A stretch of DNA of 64,000 nucleotides. Source: Caenorhabditis elegans (taxonomy: Eukaryota > Nematoda > Chromadorea > Rhabditida > Rhabditidae). Within the stretch, counting starts at the first letter, position 1. Every line of letters begins with the position of its first letter. The notes below the pieces were generated by a model, which did not search any database, was not told the DNA's origin, and was given only the letters and a program-made list of their open reading frames with translations. The stretch is from NCBI RefSeq assembly GCF_000002985.6, contig NC_003282.8, positions 4,030,001-4,094,000 on the forward strand, written 5' to 3'. Of this stretch, positions 24,879-35,904 are shown in pieces. The position numbers were made by a program, and so were the translations under genes.

Positions 24879-24928
24879 CAATATAGGCTTAGGCAAAGGC
24901 TGAAGCTTAGGCTTAGGCCTAGGTTTCA
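24879..24928. repeat. Degenerate interstitial telomeric repeat (TTAGGC sense)
   Basis: The sequence reads ATAGGCTTAGGCAAAGGC and then CTTAGGCTTAGGCCTAGG, a degenerate run of the nematode telomere unit TTAGGC. Confidence 0.75.
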
Positions 24929-25721
24929 AATAAAATTGGCACAAACTGGAAGATAAGGTCAAAAAAATTTGAAATATGTCAAAAACTAGGCCATAAATGT
25001 ATTTCAAACAGAGAAATCTCCAGCACAAAATCCAAAGAAGTGAAAAAGTCAAAAGTGACGATGAACAATAAAAGTGGTGCTGAAAACGCGAAAGTGTTGT
25101 TCTTCCTCTTTCTGTCGATGCCTCCTTGGTTTACATACTATCTAGCAATGGCTTTCAACTGCTTGCTTTTTGATTCTGATTTCAATTTTATGAGAAATAT
25201 ATAGAAAATGAACAAGAATTGAGGAATTTCATTTTTCTAAAACATACAAAACAAAAGGAGAAATGAGGGAAATGATGAGGCAGAACGTCGCCCGCGTCCA
25301 AAAAAAAAAAATTATGCTGACAACGGATGTGTGTGTCTCACCGAAATTACGACGTCTTCTTTTCTTCCGTCAACTAATTCCAATAACCCACCCAGCAATT
25401 ATTAAGACGCCCCTGGTTATATATAAAGATGGATACGTCGAAAAAAGTGAAGAAAAAGAGAGTGGAGAGTGCCAGAGAAGCAGGACCCTCCCTGCGGGCT
25501 TATGAGTTGTTACAGCAGAGATTGATGGGGAAGAGCAGTTGCTTTAGAGGAACGGGATCTCCGAAGCAGATGGAAAAATAGTTGAGGTGCCCAGGCACCG
25601 AGGATCAGGGAAGACGGAGATCGCGAAAAACTTTTCAAAATTGGAACTTACAGGGAAGGCGAAGAGTGCGGTTAGGCTTAATGTGACAGATTTGGTAATA
25701 ATTTTTTTTGGCAATTCCAAT

Positions 25722-25855
25722 AAGCCTAACCTCAAGCCTAAGCTTAAGCCGAAGCCCAATCCTAAGTCGACGTATAAGCCTAAGCCTGAAGCTAAACCTA
25801 AGCCTAAGTCTACGCCTAAGCCTAAGCCTAATACTAAGCCTAAGCCTAAGCCTCA
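25722..25855. repeat. Interstitial telomeric repeat (GCCTAA sense)
   Basis: About twenty hexamers related to GCCTAA, the complement of the nematode telomere repeat TTAGGC, with intact runs such as AAGCCTAAGCCTAA near 25815-25850. The orientation is opposite to the shorter tract at 24.9 kb. Confidence 0.85.
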
Positions 25856-26665
25856 TTGCGAGATTTTTATGCCAAAAGTCACAGAATTTTGAAAGGAAAG
25901 TGAATTTTTGTAATTTTTAGGAAAAATTCAAATTTCTAGGAATACATTTGTAAAATCAGGATTTAAAACTATTTTTCGTCATAACATCGAAGAAAGTTAG
26001 TTTTCAAGCGGAAATTTGGAAAATTCAAATTTTTTAATACTATGTATTTTTGGCAAGAAAATTATTTTTTTTCCAATTTGTAAGCGTTTTCTCTAAAAAT
26101 TGAAAATTTTATGTTTTCTTAGCAATTTAGAACTGGAAAATCTGCAAAAAAGATGGAGATTTTTATAATTTTCAAATTCAAACTGTAACTGCTGAAAGTT
26201 TGCACATTTCTGTGGGAAACTCAAAAAAAAATCGTTAAGACAACCAAGAAATTGTATTTTGAGCGGACAGGCACAGTCGCCCAGCCGCGAGAGAATCCAC
26301 TTGTTCACACGAAGTACTCGGACATTGTACTCCGATCACTAGAGCAAATACGCGACGAACAAATAATAACATAAGAAAAAGGAGTGTTTTCTCAGTTTTA
26401 AAGGAACATAGAAGCGGGTGTGAAGGAGAAGACCACCTACTGTGAAGCGAAAGTTACTAATTGAAACCAGATCTTTGAGTGTGGGGTTGAAATTGTTTTT
26501 AAATTGTGGCGCGTTAGAATACAAATGTTCTTGTTTATTGAAGTTATTGGTGAGAATAAAAAACACTGATTTTCTTTTCGAGTCTTCAGTCGGAATACGG
26601 CAACCAATTGGGAGGAGGGCTGAAAAAAACTATTTTTCATTCAAATTTTTCACAAAAGTGCCTCA

Positions 26666-28312
26666 CTATAAACTGTAAAATCGAAACTGAATGCTTTGTG
26701 TTTCATTATCCGCATACGAGTAATCAAAAGTCATGTTGAAAACCTTGTCATCAAAAGCGAATAAAACAGAGTCGAAAGTTCCGTTGTACTGGAAAATAAT
26801 AACCGAAAACTTTTGCAAGTGACTAAACGGACTTACGAGGATTTCAAGATTATCAGTGTTGGTTGTGAAATTGCTTGAAAGAGAAGATTGTGGGTTGTAC
26901 CATACAACAGAAGTTGACTCGAATGCACCATCGGGAGCTGGAAGAGAACATAGATAAAGGGTTTTTCGTAGGTGTAGACTCAAAATGAGCTCTAATGAAA
27001 CTGAATTAACTTTAGCTAAAATCTTCAATTTTTATCATTTTACCGTGTCGCTCACCTATCGGATTTAAATATACTTTTAACAACGAAAATAAGATATGCG
27101 ATAAGGAATTAAACTTTAAAAAAATCAGCATGGTACCAGAGATGTGCGGCACCGTCACAATTTGCCGAGTTTTTCGGACTCAGCATGTGCCGATATGCCA
27201 AAAAATCTCACGCTCGACGAATTTAACTTTTGAAGAAAACTTCCCGTGATCTTGGACTGTAATCATGGCATTGAAAAATAAATAATCGCCAAATGGATTT
27301 TAAAACGGTGGCATGCCAAATGGATTTAAAAACGGTGGCATTTGTTCAAAGCCTTCTCCCGACACATGCATATTCTGAGCATAAACTGGAAACCTATAAA
27401 ACGTAGGAAATCGAAGAACTGCCTGAAACTATAGTACATCACGGGAATGGTTACAAACTTTATTTACTTCGGAATAGTTGTTTCTCCACTCAAAAGCAGC
27501 GATCCCATTTGTCTTTGAAGCAACGTTGTACATTGTCTTTGGCTGTAATCCGCCTGTTGAATCCAACGGCAAAAGTACGCTAACGACTCCGTTATACTGA
27601 CGAACTTTGGCTACTGTTCGAGCAATATCGGTTTCATTTGGAAAACGGCTCAAAAACATAATCACTACCGACCCGCAAAGTGGAACTTGATCATTTTCGT
27701 AGAACCTCTGAAACATTAAAAAAAGTATATTCCCTGTCGTGCAACCTCTGAAAGTCGGGGGAGATGTAACACGAACTTTAATTGAAGACGCCAGCAACTA
27801 ATACATAGGTGTGTGGATTTCGCCCAATACTCAAAGGTCAATCAGAGAAGGTGTTTTCTGAGTACTCATGTTTACTGCCCAATAAATTCGTTTTAATAAA
27901 ATATTTTTATGACCTGCAACAGTTCGAAACAAAGTACAAGTGACCAATAAGCCAGAAACAAAATGTATTGTATGCAAACCTCGATAACTCTTAATGCATC
28001 GCTCCCAGTACTTCTATCCGGGTAGCTCAATTTAGGATTAGGGAAATGTGCATTAACAGAATCCGTAGCTTCCCTATAAAAAATCCTAAAAAACGAACGT
28101 CACCCAAATCAATCTCACGTAAAGTTTTGATGGTAATAAATTGGATCTTCTTGACGAATATCAAACCGGACGTTGGCAAAGTATGAACACTGAGTGTTGC
28201 CAAAAAAATTCAGCAAGCCATACTTTACAGAGATAGAGTCCATGTCGTTTGAATAGGCAAAAAGTATTGTTGAGTTGTTGCTCGGTTTACAGGTAACATC
28301 ACCTGAAATTGA
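26666..28312 (-). pseudogene. VWA-like extracellular protein gene, probably broken
   Basis: Coding blocks on the minus strand join in phase: 28119-28312, 27980-28073, 27707-27468 and, after a 45-nt intron, 27422-27300. They read TILFAYSNDMDSISVKYG, then DALRVIERFYENDQVPLCGS, VIMFLSRFPNETDIARTV and LPLDSTGGLQPKTMYNVASK, then FPVYAQNMHVSGEGFEQMPP. This order matches the nematode VWA-like secreted or membrane proteins as I know them. A TAA at 27300-27302 ends this frame, yet the same frame stays open and family-like beyond it (GDYLFFNAMITVQDHG, to 27183). Two further well-spliced exons follow (26837-26937 and 26666-26788). A 27-bp tandem duplication sits at the stop. An N-terminal piece may lie at 30115-30399, but the join across the palindromic element could not be made in frame. 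A diverged but functional gene ending at 27300 is the alternative. Confidence 0.6.
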
Positions 28313-28436
28313 TTTTATTTTTAGGGTTTTCACAATGTTTTCGGTTAAGTTTTAGTGCTACTATTTATTTTCAGTTAAAATTAAATATTTTTTAGGTTGA
28401 GTGCTTCGGTTGGCTGTTTCTTGGATCTGAAAAAAA

Positions 28437-29820
28437 TACAGTGCGCGCGCTTGCTATAGGACCCCCCCCCTCGTGAGAAACTATTATGATATTCGGAATC
28501 AGGGTGTCAAAAAACCTGTACTCCCAAGTTTTAATGAATTTATCATAAAAATTGAAAGCACCCGACCAATATTTCAAAAATAAGGCCGCGCGTTTGCTAT
28601 AGGACCCGCTGAGATTTTCGAAAACTTTCAACGAAATTCTCGATTTTCCGAGTTTTTATGAAAAAATAAGTTTCAAAACTATGTTTAATTACGCTTTTGA
28701 AGAGAAATTGTGCCTATTTATTACTTTTCAGAAAAATTCAAATTTCGATTTTTACTAATTTTTTACATTTTCAGATGTTTAAGCCCTAGAAGAAGCTCAT
28801 GTGCCACTTTTGTGCTTCAACTGTTATCACCTGATTTGAATAGTAGTTTCGCAGAGTTTCGTAAATTCTGAGCTGATTAGGACAACTTAGACTCATTTTA
28901 CAGCATAATTTATGCGAAGCTTTTGCCCTGTTTCCAGCTAGCAGGCTTATTATGGGCTCATATCTAAGCTGCCAACTGATAAATCTTTTCTACAGTTATC
29001 AGAGCATTTACCTGACACGTTGTGCTAACTGTTTTGAACATGCAGTCACTGAGAAAAAATTTGCTCAACCATCTGCAGGCGACGAATATCGAGTTCTCAA
29101 TTTGCAGTACATTCTCAAGCCATTTTCTGCTGAGCGAGTTTTCGATCACAGTAGATGGTTGAGCAAATTTTTTCTCAGTGACTGTATGTTCAAAACAGTT
29201 AGCAAAACGTGCCAGGTAAATGCTCTGATAACTGTAAAAAAGATTTATCAGTTGGCAGCTTAGATATGAGCCCATAATAGCCTGCTAGCTAAAAACAGGG
29301 CAAAAGCTTGTCATAAATTATGCTGTAAAATGAGTTTAAATTGTCCTAATCAGCTCAAAATTTACGAAACTCTGTGAAACTACTATTCAAATCAGGTGAT
29401 AAAAGTTGAAGCACAAAAGTGGCACATGAGCTTCTTCTCGGGCTTAAACATCTGAAAATGTAAAAAATTAGTAAAAATCGAAATTTGAATTTTTCTGAAA
29501 AGTAATAAATAGGCACAATTTCTCTTCAAAAGCGTAATTAAACATAGTTTTGAAACTTATTTTCTCATAAAAACTCGGAAAATCGAGAATTTCGGTGAAA
29601 ATTTTCGAAAATCTCAGGGGGTCCTATAGCAGACGCGCGGCCTTATTTTTGAAATATTGGTCGGGTGCTTTCAATTTTTATGATAAATTCATGAAAACAT
29701 GGGATTATAGGTTTTTCGACATCCTGATTCCAAATATCATAATAGTTTTCCACGAAAAATTTTGAGTTTTTCAATAATGCCAAAATTTAGGGGGGTCCTA
29801 TAGCAAGCGCGCGCACTGTA
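28437..29820. mobile_element. 1.4-kb palindromic element with inverted termini
   Basis: The left end TACAGTGCGCGCGCTTGCTA and GGACCCCCC are repeated inverted at the right end, GGGGGGTCCTATAGCAAGCG then CGCGCACTGTA. The two halves are near-identical inverted copies almost to the centre: the open frames at 28952-29263 (plus) and 28964-29275 (minus) begin with the same peptide, MGSYLSCQLINLFYSYQSIY. A second terminus-like block (GTTTGCTATAGGACCC) sits about 150 bp inside each end. There is no transposase, so this is a large foldback or palindromic transposon derivative. Confidence 0.85.
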
Positions 29821-30114
29821 GTTAGAAGAATAAAATATAGGAAGTATATAGGAGTAAAACAAAGTGAAACTGTCGATCTTATGAAATAATTTCTTATCAA
29901 CAGTATTACTTGGTGCGATAAACCGATTTTGTGTACAATTTTATTGAAATGAAACATTTGATAAGTAATGATTTTGAAATAGTTGATTGACTTTAGTTGT
30001 TTGAAATGTAGAAAACAGTTGCCACTCCCTGCATGTCTAGTCGCAATATGGAAACCAATTTTTCGGAGGGCTGAAATACTCAGAATTCATGAAACCACCT
30101 ATTAAAGCACTTAC

Positions 30115-30399
30115 TCGAAGGTATAAATCCTTCCTGGTTCGTTGGGTCTTTCAGCCACGGTCTGCTGGATGTGGACCGCCTCCTGGCGGCATGGCTTTGA
30201 AAAATACCAAGCGAGCCATGCCAACACGGCAACAACTACAAGTCGATAAAGACTTTTAGCAGTAAACCGTACATTGCAGACGAAGACAGACTGACCGTGT
30301 TCACTGAGAGAGTAACTGGTCGACTAATCAATAAAACAAAATTTCTGCGTCGAAAATGGCCGGTGGGCCATACTATCGATCTACTAAGATACGAGTCAT
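30115..30399 (-). CDS. Possible N-terminal exons of the VWA-like gene (transmembrane segment)
   Basis: A minus-strand ATG at 30399 (MTRIL, exon 30385-30399) can be joined over a 61-nt intron to 30115-30323, reading STSYSLSEHGQSVFVCNVRF and then LYRLVVVAVLAWLAWYFS, a single hydrophobic segment. It continues into QQTVAERPNEPGRIYTFE and a strong GTAAGT donor. This looks like a type II membrane anchor or the start of an extracellular protein. The best candidate partner is the VWA-like gene at 26.7-28.3 kb, separated by the 1.4-kb palindromic element. The linking exon near 28390-28430 runs into a stop without a donor, so the join is unresolved. Confidence 0.45.
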
Positions 30400-30818
30400 G
30401 TAGTAGGTATGTTTTTTGTTAGGAAAACCAACATGTACATTATGTTGGTGCGACAGAATATATCGATTGCAAAAATCTCCACGCAAAATTACATTACTGT
30501 GCTCTCATATCTCCGCACTTCATTGCAACCCAAAATGAGCCTTTTTACTAATTTATTTCAATGTACTGTCCGATTTTTTCAAGCTCACTGCTCATTGCTG
30601 TTAGGTTTGTATCGACGAAAAAAATCGTTTAATTTGCTCAAACTTCCCTTTCTTCCATTTCGAAATATTATTTATCATATGAAAATTTTTGAAGTGTAAG
30701 TTATATACCACATTACATTCACAATCAGTGCATGAATTATTTAAGTGTACAACTCTCGCAAACGTCAAGAAGAACTCGAATTTAAATTTAGAAAATAAAG
30801 AGGAAAGTTTACAAAATA
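30400..30818. other. Divergent intergenic region
   Basis: AT-rich spacer between the minus-strand N-terminal exons and the plus-strand FBA-like locus. The frame at 30409-30699 shows no family signal. Confidence 0.4.
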
Positions 30819-32269
30819 ATGGTTGAAAATTTCATTCACGATTATCCAGTCGACAAGAAGTATGAGTTTCGAAGATTATTAATCTTCGAAACTCTCAATG
30901 ATGTTGTATACTCCTACAATAATTTTAAAACGCGTCCGATTAAAAGCGCCTTGCAAACATCGAACAATGATGTATATCAATTTATTAATATATTTCAGTA
31001 AGTTACAGTCACAGGGAGGCCTGAATGTTAGACGAGGAATCGTCCTCTTCCACCGTTTTGGAGGCCATTTTGCTAATATTTTAACGTTTTCTCGTCCGCG
31101 AGAAAATTTTGAGACAGCCAGCGAGCATGTGCTAACGGGCTTTAGCATCTCAATTTATTTTTTTTCCTGGCAACATTTTTTACCCAGAAATTTGACTTTT
31201 CCGTCAAAAACGTTTAATATTTTTTTGAGAGTGCCGAAAATTTAAAGGTCAACTGTGAAATTATCGGTTAATAATTGTAGTAAAAATACCTTTCCGGTTA
31301 ATGATTAACGTTTTTCAGTGCATTCGTAGGTCACAAATCAATTTCATTTGAAATTCTAAGTCCACGGCACCTCGGGAGAATGTTGTACCTTTTTTTGAAC
31401 TTGTTCAAAGTAGATCACATTGATTTGCAATTGGATATTGATAAACTTTTTGGAGATTATCAGTTTCTATTAGACAAGCCATGGCTGACAAAATACAAAT
31501 ACTTCGAATTGATCGGTAGGGAGATATTCCTCACATCTGAGCAACTGAGCAAGGCTTTAAATGTCAGTTTGAATTGAATTTTGACAAAACCATGGTAAGT
31601 ATCTTGCATGAGATCTGTAAAACTGCAAAAAGTATATCTAAATTCCAGTTATTCAATATTCGCCGACTGGATTCATATTTCAATCCAGGCTTCACACTCG
31701 ATGACTTGAAATCTATGAACTGTGAAGAGCTGATAATCTGGAAGCATAGTTTTACTCCAGATGACATTAACCATTTTATCCGCAATTGGTTAAACGAGAG
31801 CATGCAAACACTGAAAAGATTCCACCTCAACAATGATCTCAAAACAAGAGATTGGGTTGTAGTATTGAATGAAATTGCAGTTAATAGATGGGACGGAGTA
31901 CGGCGAGCGGAATTTTACAGGTATTTTTGGAACTAACATTTCTGGTATGTAGTCTAGCCGACAAAGAAACCAACCAGTTGATAATTAGTAATGCACCATC
32001 TGAAACGTGGTGTCAGGCTGCCTCATTTCGGTTTGGTCGACGTAGATCTACGAGAATCGCGTGACTTAAGACGCGGATTTCTCAACTGATTTTGCGCTGT
32101 TAAAAACGTGCTGACATCACATTTTTTGGGGAAAAATTCCAAGTTTTTTTTCAGAATTGGAATTCAAGAATTTGACTGTTCCGATGGTTGGGATATCGGA
32201 AGGGAAGATGGAGCGATTGCTACTGTACTCTTTGTTGAATCTGCATTTGATTTCTTTTTTTGGCGTTAA
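30819..32269 (+). pseudogene. F-box-associated (FBA_2-like) gene copy, frameshifted
   Basis: Exons at 30819-30997, 31319-31594, 31649-31920 and 32155-32269 are readable. The C-terminal half has the FBA_2 pattern: LKSMNCEELIIWKHSFTPDD, then INHFIRNWLNESMQTLKRF, and a last exon IGIQEFDCSDGWDIGREDGA ending FDFFFWR. Compared with its inverted copy at 33.9-34.9 kb it lacks about 37 bases near 31560, which shifts the frame and gives a stop (SKALNVSLN). A CACGTGGTGTCA element occupies the last intron. No F-box could be identified in the N-terminal exon. These genes normally act as substrate adaptors of SCF ubiquitin ligases. This copy is likely inactive. Confidence 0.65.
32005..32135. mobile_element. 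CACGTGGTGTCA family element, truncated copy
   Basis: It starts ACGTGGTGTCAGGCTGCC and contains GTGCTGACATCAC, but it ends without the right terminus, merging into the polypyrimidine tract before the last FBA exon. It lies in the same relative place as the full copy in the inverted arm (34086-34267). Confidence 0.65.
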
Positions 32270-32285
32270 TATCTTTATGCTTGTT

Positions 32286-32461
32286 CACGCGGTGTCAGGC
32301 TGTCCCATAACGGTTTGATCTACAAAAAATGCGGCAATCTTTCGACCAAAAAATTGTGGCGTCAGCATTTTATTAATCATGCAAAATGAGTTTAGACGTC
32401 TGCGTATAATTTCCCGTGATTTTCAGAGATCAAACCGAGATGGGACATTCTGACACCACGT
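32286..32461. mobile_element. CACGTGGTGTCA family element, copy 4
   Basis: Starts CACGCGGTGTCAGGCTGTCC and ends GGGACATTCTGACACCACG. It lies between the left FBA-like locus and the 3' end of the lysozyme gene. Confidence 0.75.
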
Positions 32462-32566
32462 GCTTGTTGTGTTTTTGTTTCCTCTGTACAATTTATATTG
32501 CATTTTCAATTCTTTTTTCTCCGAATCATTTATAATCTCTGTAAAAATCGTATCGATAATTGTTAA

Positions 32567-33663
32567 TTAAGAACATCCAAGACCCTTGATTCCATTCCAG
32601 TATCCCAACGTTGCCGACTTCTTACACCCTCTTGGTCCTCCATTATGGTTACGGGCCATTATCTGAATATGGTTTTTAATTTTCATATGTATTAGCAACA
32701 AATAAAATTCAAAGCGTTTTACCTCGCAAGCTCCCTGTCCAGTTCCGGCACATTGTTTCTTGTAGCGATTGTAGTAGCTCTACAAAACCAAATAAACTCA
32801 ATTTATAGATTATTTCAGTTAAATTTTTTAAAAAACCTGAACACAAGTAGAAGCACAGTCCAGCTCATCCGAGCATCTTCTCCATGCAGCTTCAACCGAC
32901 TCTCCGGCTCGCTTACCAGGTTGACCGCAATCCTTGTAGTATGAGAGTTTGATCTACAATTTTTAGATTTTCTCTAATTTTAGAGGGTCAGTGTAGATAC
33001 TTGATAATATCCACATGAGAGGGATCCGACATCATCATTACATCCGACTGGTTTACACTCTGACTCTTTCTTGCAGATGCATTGAAGGCAATCGGAGGAG
33101 GCATAGGTGACGGCTGGGGAGGAATAAGTTAGTTCACAATGTATCGCTTCAACTTAAAGAAAGCTACTCCTTTAACTATTTCAGGAATAAGCCAAAAGCC
33201 TGCAATAGTCTGAAAACCGACCAGTGTTCCTTTGAAACGGATCATTGGCCTATGGCCCACCTAACTAAGTACCGAAAGGCTTGTATAAGATATTCTATGC
33301 AGGTGCAGTACATAAGTGACCAGGGCTGGGCGGTAGACACTTTTTTTCGGCAAAGCGACAACCTGACGGAAAAACGGCAATTGTTGAAATTTTTCGGAAA
33401 AGGCACAGTTTTAGTGTTTCCGTCTTGTGAAGAATGCATTTAAAAACTTCCGGCAAATTGATATCCGACAAACGGCAAGTCGGCAATTTGCCAAACATAA
33501 AAATTTCCGTCAAAGCGACAAACCGGCAAAAAAAAATTTGCCGAACGGCAATTGCCGCCAACACTGTAAGTGACTACCTGTATTCTAGGTAACTCTGTTC
33601 TACTCGTCGAACTATAAAAAAAAACATACCAAAAGCCAAAATACCGCACAGCTTAACAAACAT
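32567..33663 (-). CDS. Invertebrate-type (i-type) lysozyme, secreted
   Basis: Five minus-strand exons join in phase: 33630-33663, 33001-33113, 32837-32953, 32723-32779 and 32567-32662, giving 138 residues, the normal size of the ILYS family. A signal peptide (MFVKLCGILAFAVTYA) is followed by the destabilase/lysozyme pattern DCLQCICKKESECKPVGC, DVGSLSCGYYQIKLSYYKDC, SYYNRYKKQCAGTGQGAC, MARNHNGGPRGCKK and LGYWNGIK. The Glu of KKESEC and the Asp of YYKDC are the expected catalytic pair. It should hydrolyse peptidoglycan, and relatives act in bacterial digestion and defence in the gut and pharynx. A TATAAAA lies 34 bp upstream of the ATG. It resembles ilys-1/2/3, but I cannot assign a number. It sits between two inverted FBA-like fragments. 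Confidence 0.93.
33340..33570. repeat. CGGCAAATTGCCG-type repeat in lysozyme intron 1
   Basis: Short blocks such as AAACGGCAAGTCGGCAATTT and GACAAACCGGCAAAAAAAAA belong to the repeat family that fills 36.1-36.97 kb and 54.29-54.83 kb. Confidence 0.65.
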
Positions 33664-33696
33664 GACTGCAGATAAACTGAGGGACTCTGACCGCTC

Positions 33697-33703
33697 TTTT
33701 TAT
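33697..33703 (-). promoter_or_regulatory. TATA box of the lysozyme gene
   Basis: The minus strand reads TATAAAA 34 bases upstream of the lysozyme ATG. The gap leaves a very short 5' UTR, consistent with a gene that is not trans-spliced. Confidence 0.5.
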
Positions 33704-33859
33704 ACGGCTAGCTTACCAAAAAATATTGTTAGCTGAATCATTTTTTGTTAGAACAAATAAACAAATTTTTAGTCAAATGAATCAATAAACAAAATGAATG
33801 TTAATTAACGATGATGAACAAATGTTGTTTACAGAGATTATAAATAAGTCGGGGAAACA

Positions 33860-34915
33860 AAAACACAGCAAGCAGAAAGATATCAAGGCCAAACAAAGAA
33901 ATCAAATGCTGACTCCTCAAACAGTATAGTAGCAACCACTCCATCTTCCCTTTCAATATCCCATCCATCGGAACAGTCAAATTCTTGAATTCCGATTCTG
34001 AAAACAACCCTTTTATAAATGATAAGTTTTCGTCCTAAAAAAGGCGACTTCTCCTAAATCTAAATTTTCTATGAAATTGTCAGACCACGTGGTGTTAGGC
34101 TGTCCGATTGCAGTTTGATCTACAAAAATGCGGGAATTTTTCCCGAGAAAATGTGATGTCAGCACGTTCTTAACCATGCAAAATCAGTTTAGAAGTCTGC
34201 GTCTAAACTAGGAATTCTAGTAAATCTACGTAGATCAAACCAAAATGGGACAGCTTGACACCACGTGATCAGATGGTGCATTATTAATTATTGACTGGTT
34301 CCTTTGTTTCAAAAATACCTGTAAAATTCCGCTCGCCGTACTCCGTCCCATCTATTAACTGCAATTTCATTCAACACTACAACTCAATCTCTTGTTTTGA
34401 GATCATTGTTCAAGTGGAATCGTTTCAGTGTTTGCATGCTACCGTTTAACCAATTGCGGATAAAATTATTTATGTCTTCTGGTGTGAAACTATGTTTCCA
34501 GATTATCAGCTCTTCACAGTTCATAGATTTTAAGCCATCGAGTGTAAAGCCTGGGTTGAAATAGGAATCCAATCGGCGAATATTGAATAACTAAAATTTA
34601 CAGAACACTCAATTCAGTTTTACAGACCCCATGCAATATATTCACCACAGTTTTGTCAAAATTCGATCCAAACTGGCAATTGAGTGTTAATCCATGTTCC
34701 ACACTAATACTATTTAAAGCCTTGCTCAGTTGCTCAGATGTGAGGAATATCTCCCTACCGATCAATTCGACGTATTTGCATTTTGTCAGCCATGGCTTGT
34801 CTAATAGAAACTGATAATCTCCAAAAAGTTTATCAATATCCAATTGCAAATCAATGTGATCTACTTTGAACAAGTTCAAAAAAAAGGTACAACATTCCCC
34901 CGAGGTGCCGTGGAC
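33860..34915 (-). pseudogene. Inverted, 5'-truncated FBA-like gene copy
   Basis: This is the inverted copy of the 31.33-32.29 kb locus. The block at 34598-34900 reads FKVDHIDLQLDIDKLFGDYQ and SKALNSISVEHGLTLNCQFG, keeping about 37 bases lost from the other arm. The block at 34320-34590 reads YFNPGFTLDGLKSMNCEELI and INNFIRNWLNGSMQTLKRF. The C-terminal block at about 33900-34010 is homologous to IQEFDCSDGWDI. Homology stops near 34925, inside what would be exon 2, so the first exon is missing. A CACGTGGTGTCA element (34086-34267) occupies the last intron, as in the other arm. Confidence 0.65.
34086..34267. mobile_element. CACGTGGTGTCA family element, copy 5
   Basis: Starts CACGTGGTGTTAGGCTGTCC and ends GGGACAGCTTGACACCACGTG. 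It is the full-length equivalent of the truncated copy at 32005-32135. Confidence 0.75.
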
Positions 34916-35904
34916 TTAAGATTTGAAGTGAAATTGAAAAAATAGTGGACTACAAATTTGTGGCTCAAAAAATGACATTCAATCATGCCCGTCATTGGTG
35001 ACTAGAATGCAGTGACTGTTTCCTATTTGGCATACGTGCCAAATCAGTTTACAAGCAGGCCAAATTACAGAGAATCTAATTACAGAGAAAACAACGATGC
35101 TTTTTTTACAAATATTGGGCTTTCAGAACATAGGTATTTTGTATAAAATTGATATTTTATTGAAATTCTAAAAATTCAGCCAATACAATAAAAACGAATA
35201 ATGTCAATTAAAACAAATTTTTTTTTGAAAATTATAAAAAATTAATGAAAATCGACGCCTAAATTGCAAAAAAAATTATCCGAACAATTATACGTTGTGA
35301 CGCCATAAATTTTCTAAAAGTAAAAAGTGTTTCAAAATGTATGTTTCCGCTTTTCATGTGGAGTGGAGACACCATGTATAGCCTGACATCATGTGTAGCT
35401 TCGAACATTTCGGAGAAAACTAGAAAAAAACGGTGAAAATCTGAATCAAGCTGAACAATGAAATATTTAAGCCTTTCGTAAATCTACACGGTGTCGTTGC
35501 CCCTTTGCCCGCAAATTTTTTCAAGTTTTTTTTTCATAAATCAGGCCCGAAAATTTCACTTTCAATGAAGTTTATAGTTTGTTAGTTCCTTGTCTTCTAT
35601 AAATGTTATAAGAGCACAAATTTCAAAATAATAATGACCAGTGCACGTGCACCTGTCAGACTAGCTATTAGTAGTCGCAGTAATAAATTTTCGTAATAAG
35701 ATTTCCTTGCTAATACGCCAAAATTAGACCAAAGTTTTCCAAACACAAAAATTTCTAGTATTGTTGTTATCATCCGTTACTTCTCAAAATCAGAAGGCTC
35801 AATTATATGACATGCTCTCAGACCAGACACGTAATCACTAGGTGAAAAAGACAAAATCTCCAAGGAAGTGAGACCAAACTTTTTTACCTTCATTCTTGTC
35901 TAAA
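34916..35904. other. No gene seen
   Basis: AT-rich DNA without a convincing reading frame, repeat or RNA gene by eye. It forms the upstream flank of the chemoreceptor gene. Confidence 0.5.

Larger units (their letters stand above)
24661..26660. other. Gene-poor region with telomere-like repeats
   Basis: No gene is supported. The frames at 25263-25505 and 25587-25892 either show no family signal or simply translate the telomere-like repeat into KPKP. The region includes two interstitial telomere-like tracts and featureless AT-rich sequence from 25900 to 26660. Confidence 0.55.

Noticed and set aside
25587-25892. KPKPKP-rich protein
   Set aside because: It is a direct translation of the interstitial telomeric repeat.
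28952-29275. Matching 103-residue frames on both strands
   Set aside because: They are the two arms of the palindromic element, not genes.
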